A stretch of 12,289 nucleotides of DNA from Vulcanimicrobiota bacterium (GTDB lineage: Bacteria > Vulcanimicrobiota > Vulcanimicrobiia > Vulcanimicrobiales > Vulcanimicrobiaceae): contig DAHUYY010000033.1 of assembly GCA_027306845.1 (NCBI GenBank), positions 1 through 12,289 on the forward strand, given 5' to 3'. Both the position numbers and the translations under genes were made by a program. Under the pieces are notes generated by a model, which was not told the origin of the DNA, searched no databases, and saw nothing but the letters and a program-made list of their open reading frames with translations. Numbering within the stretch: position 1 is the stretch's first letter; the number at the start of each line of letters is the position of its first letter. Positions 5,460-12,289 of this stretch are shown here, in pieces.

Positions 5460-6750
5460 GCGCGGGGCGCTCCCCGGCCTCGAGATCGAGCGTGATCTCC
5501 TCGTGCCCCTGAATCAACGCGCTCTCGTCCATTCCGGCAGTCTGTGCGTCGAGCGGATCGTATTCCTCGACGCGTTCGTCGTGATATTCGTGCAGATCCG
5601 GCTCGGCAAGCGCGACGCTGCTTTCGTCGCGTTTGCGTTTGTAGCGCACCGGCGTTGCGGCACCGGAATCGGGGCGCGTCCCTTTGCGTTTGGCACGCCG
5701 TTCGCGACGAGCGGCGACGATATCTTCGCGCGGTTGTCCGCCATGCGTCACTCCGGTTGCGGCGGCCTCCGCTGCCGCGCGCGGGCCGGCGGCACGGAGT
5801 GCCGAGGCCTCGGCGCGACGTTTTGCCGCGGCGGCGAGTTGGCGCTTGCGGAACGTCAGCACCAGCGGCGCCGAATAGAAAATCGAGTGATAGCCGCCCG
5901 AACAGATGCCGACGAGCAGGGCGAAGGCGAAGTTTTTCAGGCTCGCGCCGCCGAGCGCCAACAGCGCGACGAGCGTGATGATGACCGTCGCGAGCGTGTT
6001 GAACGAGCGCGTCATCGTCTGTTTGATCGACTCGTTGACGATGTAGTCGTAGGCTTTCCCGGCCATTAACTTCGTATTCTCACGAATTCGGTCGAGAATG
6101 ACGATCGTATCCATCACCGAGTAACCGATGACGGTCAGCACCGCTGCCAAGAACGCATCGTCGGCGCGCTTATCGGCGAGCGCGTAGATGCCGATCATCA
6201 TCGCCGCATCGCGCACGAGCGCGATGACGGTGACCAACCCGAAGATGTAGTTCCATCCGAAGCGGAAAGCGATATAGAGAAATTGGATCGAGAGCGCGAT
6301 CACCAATGCCCAGATCGCACTTTGCAGATACTCTTTACCGAGCGAGGGCCCGACCGAGGCGATCTGCGAGGCCGCGCGATCGACCGGCGCAACCGTTCCG
6401 AGCGCCGCCCAGAGCGGCGTCGAATCGTTCGCATACGCTTTCTGCGTTTCGATGATGAAGCGCTTGCCGCTGCTGCCGACGGTATTGATCCGCGCGTCGC
6501 CGATTCCCAGCGGGGTTATCGCGCTGCGAATCTGCGCGCTGCTCTGCGGCGAGTCGTAGGCGACCGTGATATCGGTGCCGCCGGTAAACGAGAGTCCCAA
6601 GCGCAGCATATGCGAGAACTTGAAGCCGCCCGGTGCCTGGCTTGCATGGTAGAACATCGCAGCGAGGCCGATCGCGATAACGAGATACGAAACGGTCGAA
6701 ACGATGCGGAACCATCCGACGATGTTCCAGTTGAGGCGACGAAACAGCAT
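5452..6750 (-). CDS. secF: Protein translocase subunit SecF with a long charged C-terminal tail
   Basis: SecF pairs with SecD in the inner membrane and uses the proton gradient to help pull secreted proteins through SecYEG. The sequence has the first membrane helix (about 17-35), the periplasmic part with SFTGGTDITVAYD (54-66), and the C-terminal bundle of membrane helices with FRFGWNYIFGLVTVIALVRD and the family hallmark YSVMDTIVILDRIRENTK. The membrane part ends near residue 304. A further 128 residues follow, first Ala/Arg/Lys-rich (RRERRAKRKG, RYKRKR) and then strongly acidic (HDERVEEYDPLD, HEEITLDLE). Typical SecF is only about 290-320 residues. Start ATG 6750-6748 lies 4 nt after the secD stop, with a GGAGGG ribosome binding site. 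The helicase gene follows, probably overlapping its end. Confidence 0.95.
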   Translation of the reverse strand: MLFRRLNWNIVGWFRIVSTVSYLVIAIGLAAMFYHASQAPGGFKFSHMLRLGLSFTGGTDITVAYDSPQSSAQIRSAITPLGIGDARINTVGSSGKRFIIETQKAYANDSTPLWAALGTVAPVDRAASQIASVGPSLGKEYLQSAIWALVIALSIQFLYIAFRFGWNYIFGLVTVIALVRDAAMMIGIYALADKRADDAFLAAVLTVIGYSVMDTIVILDRIRENTKLMAGKAYDYIVNESIKQTMTRSFNTLATVIITLVALLALGGASLKNFAFALLVGICSGGYHSIFYSAPLVLTFRKRQLAAAAKRRAEASALRAAGPRAAAEAAATGVTHGGQPREDIVAARRERRAKRKGTRPDSGAATPVRYKRKRDESSVALAEPDLHEYHDERVEEYDPLDAQTAGMDESALIQGHEEITLDLEAGERPAHE

Positions 6751-6754
6751 GTGG

Positions 6755-8104
6755 CTAACCCTCCGTCCGCGAGAAGACGCCGAGATCGGCTTTCCGCACG
6801 CCGAAGAACTCCGGCGCGGTAAGCACGTCGTACTCGACGAGTAGATCGACGAAGAATCTCGTCACAAAAACCGCGGTCGCGAGCGATACGACCGTTCCCC
6901 AAAAGAGCGTGAAGGCGAAGCCCTTCACCGTGCCGGTGCCGAGCATAAAGAGCACGCCCGCGCCGACGATCGTGGTGAAGTGCGAATCGAAGACCGCCGA
7001 GAAGGCGCGCTGGAAACCGACGCGCACCGCGGCGCGCAACGATTTTCCAGCCCAGAGCTCTTCTTTCAGGCGCTCGAAGATCAGCACGTTGGCGTCGACG
7101 GCCATACCGATCGAAAGCACGAACCCGGCGATACCCGGCAGCGTCAACGAGGCCTGCGAGATCGCGAGGATTGCAAGCATCACCAACACGTAGATCGCGA
7201 GTGCGAGATCGGCGAGCAACCCCGGAATGCGATAGACGATCGCCATGAAGATCAGCACCAAACCGAGCCCGAGCAGCGATGCCCAGAGCGACTTCACGAG
7301 ATCGATCTTGCCGAGCGTCGGACCGATGCCTTCCTTCTCGACGATCTTCGTCGTCACCGGCAGCGCGCCGGCGTTCAGCTCGTTTGCGAGCGTGATCGTT
7401 TGTTTCTCGGTGAAATTACCGGTGATCTGTCCGCTGCCGAAGATCGGCGATTGAATGACCGGCGCCGAGAGATAGTGATGGTCGAGGAAGATGCCCAACG
7501 GCTTGCCGATCGCTTTGGTCGTCAAGCGCCCGAACTTCGCTGGGTCCTTCGTTTGGAAATCGATATTCGGGCGGCCGGCGGTGTCGTAACCGGCCTGCGC
7601 GCCCTTCAAATCTTTGCCGGAATAGACGACCGGGCCGCTGGCATCGTACGCGCCCTGCGCGACGTATTGGCAGGCCTTCGTATTCTTCGGATCGGCTTTA
7701 CATGCCGCGAGCGCGCCTTCAGCCTGTGCGACGACCTGTTCGGGAACGATCTTGTATTCGAGCACGGCGACTTGCTTGAGTAAGCGCTCCGCCTGCGCGG
7801 GATCCTTCACGTCGGGCAGTTCGACGAGAATGCGATCGGAGCCGACCTTCGTAATCGTCGGCTCGGTGACACCGAGACCGTTGATGCGTCGGTCGATAAC
7901 GTCGATCGTTTCAGCTTGCACCTGCGAGGTAATCTGCGGCACCTCGGCGGTGGGATAGAGCTGCAACAACAGGCGATAGCCGCCTTGCAGATCGAGCCCG
8001 AGGTGGATGCTCTTCTGTATCGGGAGCACCAAGCGCAGCGAGAGAAGAATCGTTGCGAGTACGACCAGCGCTTTGAGCGGGGTCTTCCAAGTATTCCAGT
8101 TCAT
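6755..8104 (-). CDS. secD: Protein translocase subunit SecD
   Basis: SecD forms the SecDF complex that helps complete protein export. The 449 residues show an N-terminal membrane helix (about 8-28), the signature LGLDLQGG (35-42), the P1 domain with VIDRRINGLGVTEPTITKVG, the head domain with KPLGIFLDHHYLSAPVI, NELNAGALPV before the second membrane helix, and the C-terminal bundle with LTLPGIAGFVLSIGMAVDAN and the following VLIFERLKEEL. An insert around GALAACKADPKNTKACQYVA carries two cysteines that could form a disulfide outside the cytoplasm. Start ATG 8104-8102 gives the expected short cytoplasmic N-terminus (MNWNTWKTPLK); its ribosome binding site is weak (GAAAG). It is 4 nt from secF and 88 nt downstream of flhA. 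Confidence 0.96.
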   Translation of the reverse strand: MNWNTWKTPLKALVVLATILLSLRLVLPIQKSIHLGLDLQGGYRLLLQLYPTAEVPQITSQVQAETIDVIDRRINGLGVTEPTITKVGSDRILVELPDVKDPAQAERLLKQVAVLEYKIVPEQVVAQAEGALAACKADPKNTKACQYVAQGAYDASGPVVYSGKDLKGAQAGYDTAGRPNIDFQTKDPAKFGRLTTKAIGKPLGIFLDHHYLSAPVIQSPIFGSGQITGNFTEKQTITLANELNAGALPVTTKIVEKEGIGPTLGKIDLVKSLWASLLGLGLVLIFMAIVYRIPGLLADLALAIYVLVMLAILAISQASLTLPGIAGFVLSIGMAVDANVLIFERLKEELWAGKSLRAAVRVGFQRAFSAVFDSHFTTIVGAGVLFMLGTGTVKGFAFTLFWGTVVSLATAVFVTRFFVDLLVEYDVLTAPEFFGVRKADLGVFSRTEG

Positions 8105-8161
8105 GGCGTCTTTCAGGCGTGAGAAAGCGCGGCACCGTACGGGCCGGCACCTAACCCTCCG

Positions 8162-8190
8162 AGTCTAGCAGGGTCGTGGGCGGTCGTAAA
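8162..8190 (-). promoter_or_regulatory. Candidate promoter for secDF in the flhA-secD gap
   Basis: On the minus strand TTTACG (8190-8185) and TAGACT (8167-8162) are separated by 17 nt and match 4 of 6 bases each of the -35 and -10 consensus. They lie in the 88-nt gap after flhA, which has no hairpin terminator that I can see. secDF may therefore have its own promoter and also receive read-through from the flagellar genes. The rest of the gap shows only an 11-nt CGGAGGGTTAG, which also occurs at the secD-secF junction. Confidence 0.4.
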
Positions 8191-8192
8191 GG

Positions 8193-10241
8193 TTAGTCGG
8201 CGGTCGCGGCATTCCCGCTACCCGGGCCGGGCGCCTCGATCGTGCCCAGCGGTGCGATGGGGAGCTCGGGCGGCAGCTCGCTGAAGGCGAGGACCTCCGC
8301 CTCGATCCCGCTCCGCGCGAGAAACTCGGCGAGGAAGGGGCGCAGCACGCCCCCGCAGAGGATCGGCAGCCGCGCCCGCCCGACTCGGCGCGCCCAGCGG
8401 GCGACCTGGTCGCGCAGGGAGATCGCCGCCTGCGGATCGACCCCTTCGGGCTCGCCGGCCCACGCCGGAAGGAGCGCGCGCTCGAAGATCGGGTCGAGCA
8501 GCAACGGCGCGAGGGGTTCGCTGCCGCCTCGCCGGAGCTGCGCGGGGACGAGCAGCGTTCGCGCCGCCGCGCAGAGCTCGCGCGCTTCGTGCCGCCCCGA
8601 GCCGACCATCGCATCGAGGGCGAGCACGGGGTCGCGCGGCCAGATCCGCTCGCGTAAGAGCTGCTGCCAGGCCCGGTGGACGCTCCCCGGGGCGAGCGCC
8701 TCCGGCGCGATCTCTTTCACCAGCGTCGGAACCGCGAGGCGCAGATGCTCGATCAGCGTCTGAAACTCCTGACGCCCGAAGAGTTCGGCAGCATTCGCGC
8801 GGACGATCTCGGCGAGATGCGATCCGAGAATCGAAACGGCGTCGAAGACGAGCGCGCCGCGCTCCTGCGCACGCGCGCGTCGATCGGGTGCGATCCAGGC
8901 AGCGGGCAGATCGTAGACCGGCTCCCGCGTCATCTCGCCGAGCCCCGCGAGCACCGTTTCATCGGCGACGGCAAGCAGCGCGTCGAGCCGCAATTCGCCG
9001 CAGCCGACGATGCGATCGCGCACGCGAATCGCATAGCCGCGTTCGCGCGCGAGATCGTCGCGGAGACGGACGCCGGGCAAAACGATTCCGATCTCCGAGG
9101 CGAGCGCGCGGCGCACTTCTCCGATGCGATCCAAGAGCGCATCGCTCAGCGGTGCCGCTAAGAGTGCGGCGAGATCGGGGGCGAATTCGATCGCGAGCGC
9201 GTCGACGCCGACGAGCCCGAGAGCGATCTCCGGGCGGCGCATCGAACGGCGCTTCGCCTCCTCTCGCTCGCCCTGCGCGGCGCGCTCGGCGCCGGTTTTG
9301 CGCCGCGTAGCAAAGGCGGCGGCGAGCCAGCAACTCGCGGCGAGCGCGAGAAAGATCGGGCGCGGAAGCGCCGGAACGAACGCAAGCGCGGCGAGCAGCA
9401 CGGCAACACCGCGCAGCACTTCCGGGCGCGCGAAGAGTTGCACCGCCAAATCGCTTCCCAACGCGCCGTTCGCCGCGACGCGCGTCACCATCATTCCCAT
9501 CGCCACCGAGATTAAAAAGGCCGGCAGCGTCGTGACGAGCGCATTGCCGATCGAGAGCAACGCGAAGGTGTGAAACGCCTCCGCGGGCGAGAGCCCGTCG
9601 TAGAGCGTGCCGACGGCGATGCCGCCGAGAAGATTGAGCGCGACGATCACGAGCGCCGCAACCGAATCGCCTTTCACGAACTTTCCGGCGCCGTCCATCG
9701 CTCCATAGAAATCCGCTTCCTGCCCCACTAATTCGCGCTTCCGGCGCGCTTGCTCGCCATCGAGCGCGCCGGCATGCAGATCGGCGTCGATCGCCATCTG
9801 CTTGCCGGGCATCGCGTCGAGCGTAAAGCGCGCCGCCACCTCGGCGACACGCTGCGAACCGCTGGCAATCACGACGAATTGAATCGTCACCAGAATTGCA
9901 AAGACGATCAACCCGACGATCGGGTTATTCTGCACGACGAAGGCCCCGAAAGCCGGCACGATCGTTCCGACGCCGCCCGGAGTCGCACCGTGGGTGAGAA
10001 TCAAGCGCGTCGCCGAGATATCGAGCGCGAGCCGAAAGAGCGTGGCGACCAAAAGTGCCGGAGCGAACGCGCTAAATTCCAACGGATCTTCGACGCTGAC
10101 GGCGAGCAGCAGCACCAACGCTGCGGCAAGGATATCGATTCCGAGAAGAACGTCGAGCAGAAAGGGCGGCAGCGGCACGATGAGCACCGCGACGATTCCC
10201 AACAGCACCGCCGCGAAGGCCGACGCGGCAATGCGCTTCAC
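8193..10241 (-). CDS. flhA: Flagellar biosynthesis protein FlhA, export gate
   Basis: FlhA is the large gate protein of the flagellar type III export apparatus; its cytoplasmic ring binds substrate-chaperone complexes. The 682-residue length fits. The N-terminal half is a membrane region with the FHIPEP family signature: FRLALDISATRLILTHG (69-85), ARFTLDAMPGKQMAIDADL (137-155), EADFYGAMDGAGKFVKGD (175-192), the last Asp matching the conserved proton-channel Asp. The cytoplasmic half shows VLPGVRLRDDL, EPVYDLPAAWI, ELFGRQEFQTLIEHL and LLRERIWPRD, with an acidic, Pro-rich end. EADFYGAMDGAGKF is closer to flagellar FlhA than to injectisome SctV (usually ESQLYGAMDGAMKF). Start GTG 10241-10239 overlaps the flhB TGA (GTGA), with GGAG about 10 nt upstream. 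Confidence 0.93.
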   Translation of the reverse strand: MKRIAASAFAAVLLGIVAVLIVPLPPFLLDVLLGIDILAAALVLLLAVSVEDPLEFSAFAPALLVATLFRLALDISATRLILTHGATPGGVGTIVPAFGAFVVQNNPIVGLIVFAILVTIQFVVIASGSQRVAEVAARFTLDAMPGKQMAIDADLHAGALDGEQARRKRELVGQEADFYGAMDGAGKFVKGDSVAALVIVALNLLGGIAVGTLYDGLSPAEAFHTFALLSIGNALVTTLPAFLISVAMGMMVTRVAANGALGSDLAVQLFARPEVLRGVAVLLAALAFVPALPRPIFLALAASCWLAAAFATRRKTGAERAAQGEREEAKRRSMRRPEIALGLVGVDALAIEFAPDLAALLAAPLSDALLDRIGEVRRALASEIGIVLPGVRLRDDLARERGYAIRVRDRIVGCGELRLDALLAVADETVLAGLGEMTREPVYDLPAAWIAPDRRARAQERGALVFDAVSILGSHLAEIVRANAAELFGRQEFQTLIEHLRLAVPTLVKEIAPEALAPGSVHRAWQQLLRERIWPRDPVLALDAMVGSGRHEARELCAAARTLLVPAQLRRGGSEPLAPLLLDPIFERALLPAWAGEPEGVDPQAAISLRDQVARWARRVGRARLPILCGGVLRPFLAEFLARSGIEAEVLAFSELPPELPIAPLGTIEAPGPGSGNAATAD

Positions 10242-11254
10242 TGCGGTAACGCTCCGGCGCGTACCAGCGCCACGACGATCTCGGCGAGGGCGACATAGAA
10301 TTCGCCGGGAATCTCTTCGCCGATTTTTGCCCGCGCGTAGATCGCACGAGCGAGCGGTGGATTCTCGAGCACCGGGATACTCGCTTCGTCGGCGAGGCGC
10401 CGTAATTCCAAGGCGCTCTCATCGCTGCCGCGCGCGAGTAGGCGCGGCACCGCGATCTCCGGCGGCCGATACTCTAGTGCGACGGCGATGTGGGTGGGGT
10501 TGGCGATGACGAAACTCGCGTCGCGGATGCGTGCGAACCCGCTGCGCAGCAACGCGTGGTGCAGCGAACGACGGCGCCCGCGAATCTGCGGATCGCCGTC
10601 GCTCTCCTTCACTTCGCGCTTTAGCTCGAACGCGCTCATCCGCATCTTCTTTAGCCACCCGCGATGCGCGGTTGCATAATCGACAAGCGCGAAGAGCGAT
10701 GCGACGGCGAGCGCCGCACCGACCGCAGCGACGACGGCATGCCACGCTTGCGCGGCGACCTGCGCCGGCTCGGCTGCCTGCAATGCAGCGCCGAGGAGCG
10801 CTGCGAACGAAGGCGCGACCACCGTCGCCGCAACGACCCCCGAGAGCGGGACGCGCGCTAACGTTATCGCCGTCTCGCGCGACAAAATTCGTTTGAGATT
10901 TTCGTGCGGTGCGAGGCGATTCCACGCGAGCTTTATCCCGACGAAGCGAAGCGCACCACCCTGCGCGATGCCGATCGCCGCGGCTCCGACCGCCGCCGCC
11001 GCCATCGGCAGCAACGCCAAACTCGCGATGCGCGCGAACGGCGCCGCGTTTTGCCGCCCGACGAGCGCCCCGTGGAGCGCCTCGGCAAGCGCACCACTGA
11101 GGGGCGCGACGACGGCGAGCAGCGCGAGAAATGCGGCGCCGAACGCCGCGAGCGCAGAGAGGTCGTTCGAACGCGGCCCCTCGCCGCGCTCGCGCGATTT
11201 TCGCAGCCGCGCAGGTGTCGCATCGAAAGAGCGCTCGCCCGCGCTCTCGCTCAT
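10238..11254 (-). CDS. flhB: Flagellar biosynthesis protein FlhB, substrate-specificity switch
   Basis: FlhB sits in the export gate and switches it from rod/hook to filament substrates after cleaving itself. The 338-residue protein starts MSESAGERSFDATPARLRK (the usual EKTE-PTPKRLxxAR motif), has four hydrophobic segments, then KKMRMSAFELKREVKESDGD-PQIRGRRR and the autocleavage site NPTH (252-255; codons 10501-10490). Cleavage between N and P is expected. After it come IAVALEY and VPRLLARG (usual P.v.AKG). Start ATG 11254-11252 overlaps the fliR TGA. An in-frame opening continues far upstream, but it only shadows fliR and its Arg-rich translation is not FlhB-like. Followed directly by flhA. 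Confidence 0.94.
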   Translation of the reverse strand: MSESAGERSFDATPARLRKSRERGEGPRSNDLSALAAFGAAFLALLAVVAPLSGALAEALHGALVGRQNAAPFARIASLALLPMAAAAVGAAAIGIAQGGALRFVGIKLAWNRLAPHENLKRILSRETAITLARVPLSGVVAATVVAPSFAALLGAALQAAEPAQVAAQAWHAVVAAVGAALAVASLFALVDYATAHRGWLKKMRMSAFELKREVKESDGDPQIRGRRRSLHHALLRSGFARIRDASFVIANPTHIAVALEYRPPEIAVPRLLARGSDESALELRRLADEASIPVLENPPLARAIYARAKIGEEIPGEFYVALAEIVVALVRAGALPQ

Positions 11255-11967
11255 CGTCCGAGCCCCGGCGGCAGCAACGGCATGCCCGCGCGCATCGCCG
11301 TCAGCTCGAGCGCGAGCGCCGTCGCAACGACCACCGCACCGAATGCAAGCGGAAACGCCAATGCGTAGTTCACGAAACGTGGGATCGTTCGCGCGACCGC
11401 CGCGAGCGCGATCTGCACCACGAACGCCAGCGCGATCGCCGGCGCGGCGATCTGCAACGCAACGACGACGATACTGCGCACGTACCACAGCATGAACGGC
11501 AGCGCACGCATGGCCGGAAAGAGCGCGCCCGGCGGCAGGCGATGGAGCGACTCGGCGAATCCGGCGAGGACGGGGCGATAGGCGCCGAGCAGAAAAAACC
11601 CACCGGTAAACGCGAGCGACCAGAGGCGACCGAATCCGCTCGGGGCGACGAGCGCGACGGTGGGTGCAACTGCATGCACGCCGACGTAATCGTCGAGGAG
11701 CCGCCCGGCGACATACGCCGCATCGTAGAGCAACGAACAGCCGATGCCGATCGCACTTCCGATCGCGAACTCGAGCGCGAGCGCGATAGCATAGCCGAGG
11801 ATCGGCAGCGGTGCGTTCGTCAGCCCGGCGCGCGGTGCGCCGAGTGCGAGCGCGAGCGCGCCGGCGATTCCCACGCGCACGAGCGCGGGGACGCTTGGAT
11901 GGACGAGCCCCGGAGCGCGCGCGCAAAAGCCGAGCGCGCGTGCGAAGATCAGCAGCGTTAGGGTCAT
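11251..11967 (-). CDS. fliR: Flagellar export gate protein FliR
   Basis: FliR forms, with FliP and FliQ, the helical export channel of the flagellar basal body. The 238-residue product is almost all hydrophobic, with about six membrane segments. It shows family features: PSVPALVRVGIAGALALAL near the N-terminus, YVAGRLLDDYVGVH, PSGFGRLWSLAFTGGFFLLG, ESLHRLPPG, and a C-terminal block AAPAIALAFVVQIALAAVAR. It is a little shorter than typical FliR (about 250-260). I chose ATG 11967-11965 (MTLTLLIFARALGF) because it overlaps the fliQ TGA and gives the expected start. The longer in-frame opening to 12198 adds an Arg/Gly/Asp-rich segment that merely shadows fliQ. No ribosome binding site is visible, so translation is probably coupled to fliQ. 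Confidence 0.92.
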   Translation of the reverse strand: MTLTLLIFARALGFCARAPGLVHPSVPALVRVGIAGALALALGAPRAGLTNAPLPILGYAIALALEFAIGSAIGIGCSLLYDAAYVAGRLLDDYVGVHAVAPTVALVAPSGFGRLWSLAFTGGFFLLGAYRPVLAGFAESLHRLPPGALFPAMRALPFMLWYVRSIVVVALQIAAPAIALAFVVQIALAAVARTIPRFVNYALAFPLAFGAVVVATALALELTAMRAGMPLLPPGLGR

Positions 11968-12233
11968 CGTGTCAGTTGGGGGATCGCGGCGAGCGCCCGC
12001 AAAAATAACTGCGCGCAGAGATGGAGATCGAGGCCGCCGAGCACGAGCAATGCCGCGCCGACGGCGAGCGTCTTCGGCAGCAGCACCAACGTCTGTTCCT
12101 GAATTTGCGTCGCCGCCTGACCGATCGCCACCGCCGTTCCGACGATTGCGGCGATGCCGAGAACCGGCAGCACCATCGTCGCTACCAGCATGGCGCACGA
12201 TCGCAGGAGTTCGCCGAAGGCATCCACCGCCAC
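11964..12233 (-). CDS. fliQ: Flagellar export gate protein FliQ
   Basis: FliQ is a small two-helix membrane protein of the FliPQR export channel. The 89-residue length equals typical FliQ. Two hydrophobic segments (about 12-37 and 53-80) flank the family hallmark AATQIQEQTLVLLPK (about 40-54). Start GTG 12233-12231 is the longest choice; a second GTG two codons later (MDAFGELLRS) is nearer to the usual family start, and neither has a strong ribosome binding site. The TGA overlaps the fliR ATG. It opens the visible part of the fliQ-fliR-flhB-flhA run. Confidence 0.92.
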   Translation of the reverse strand: MAVDAFGELLRSCAMLVATMVLPVLGIAAIVGTAVAIGQAATQIQEQTLVLLPKTLAVGAALLVLGGLDLHLCAQLFLRALAAIPQLTR

Positions 12234-12289
12234 AGCGTACGAAAACGCTGTTAAGAAACGATGCGCGCGATGTTACGAGAAGGTAACCG
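12234..12289 (-). other. Right edge, possible last codons of fliP
   Basis: Gene order predicts fliP just upstream of fliQ. One minus-strand frame reads (xCG)-V-T-F-S-stop, with TAA at 12275-12273, and could be the very end of FliP, whose C-terminus often finishes near SLxxSF. Another frame gives LPSRNIARIVS and stops at 12253-12251. The stretch is too short to decide, and I see no clear promoter or ribosome binding site in it. Confidence 0.2.

Noticed and set aside
5110..6069. A 319-codon plus-strand reading frame opposite secF and the helicase start.
   Set aside because: Its Arg/Ala/Ser-rich translation matches no family and mirrors real genes on the other strand, as expected in GC-rich DNA. 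The same holds for the long frames opposite secD, flhA and fliR.
7911..8150. A 79-codon minus-strand reading frame (GTG start) with GGAGGG just before it, overlapping the start of secD; secretion-monitoring leader peptides are known upstream of secDF in some bacteria.
   Set aside because: It runs out of frame inside secD, has no signal sequence or recognisable arrest motif, and its composition is that of a shadow frame. The good ribosome-binding-like bases may be chance.
8151..8161. 11-nt repeat CGGAGGGTTAG, also at 6755-6765.
   Set aside because: At the second site it is simply the secD stop plus the secF ribosome binding site; two copies of a purine-rich 11-mer are weak evidence of a regulatory element.
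11255..11926. In-frame upstream extension of flhB.
   Set aside because: The extra sequence is Arg-rich and lies wholly over fliR in another frame; the FlhB N-terminal motif begins right after ATG 11254.
8193..12233. The export genes as a virulence-type (injectisome) type III secretion system.
   Set aside because: The gene order fliQ-fliR-flhB-flhA and the EADFYGAMDGAGKF form in the FHIPEP protein fit flagella better; no injectisome-specific gene is visible.

Overview
The window is GC-rich, densely packed bacterial chromosome. I see no mobile element, CRISPR array, tRNA or rRNA. The gene set is housekeeping (NrdR, DprA, RlmH, ArgS, SecDF) plus the core of a flagellar export apparatus. Several proteins are diverged: ArgS without the HIGH histidines, a short DprA, a SecF with a long charged tail. 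This points to a deep-branching, little-cultured, flagellated phylum. Eremiobacterota/WPS-2-like is my guess, but the sequence does not prove it.

Layout. On the minus strand at the left edge is the first part of nrdR, which leaves the window. It is preceded by a candidate promoter, a possible NrdR box and a hairpin terminator. The terminator closes a minus-strand gene for a 49-residue two-CxxC zinc-ribbon protein (DUF5679-like). Divergent from that gene is a plus-strand operon dprA-rlmH-argS (448-3492) whose genes overlap end to start. argS meets, tail to tail and sharing stop-codon bases, a minus-strand helicase gene (3489 to about 5459).

The rest is one long minus-strand train read from right to left: fliQ, fliR, flhB, flhA (each junction a 4-nt overlap), an 88-nt gap with a candidate promoter, then secD, secF and the helicase. 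fliQ/fliR/flhB/flhA encode membrane parts of the flagellar type III export gate. secD/secF encode the proton-driven Sec accessory complex. The two export machines sit next to each other and may be co-transcribed.

The most interesting part is 5165-5459. The helicase reading frame continues about 98 codons upstream of its first ATG/GTG/TTG and encodes a clear HIRAN domain there. The intact protein (HIRAN plus a RecQ-like helicase related to the helicase half of RecJ-helicase fusions) therefore seems to need a non-canonical start, with ACG overlapping the secF stop as the best candidate. A perfect 24-bp palindrome lies just inside this start. nrdR also appears to start at a non-ATG/GTG/TTG codon (CTG, with a good ribosome binding site).
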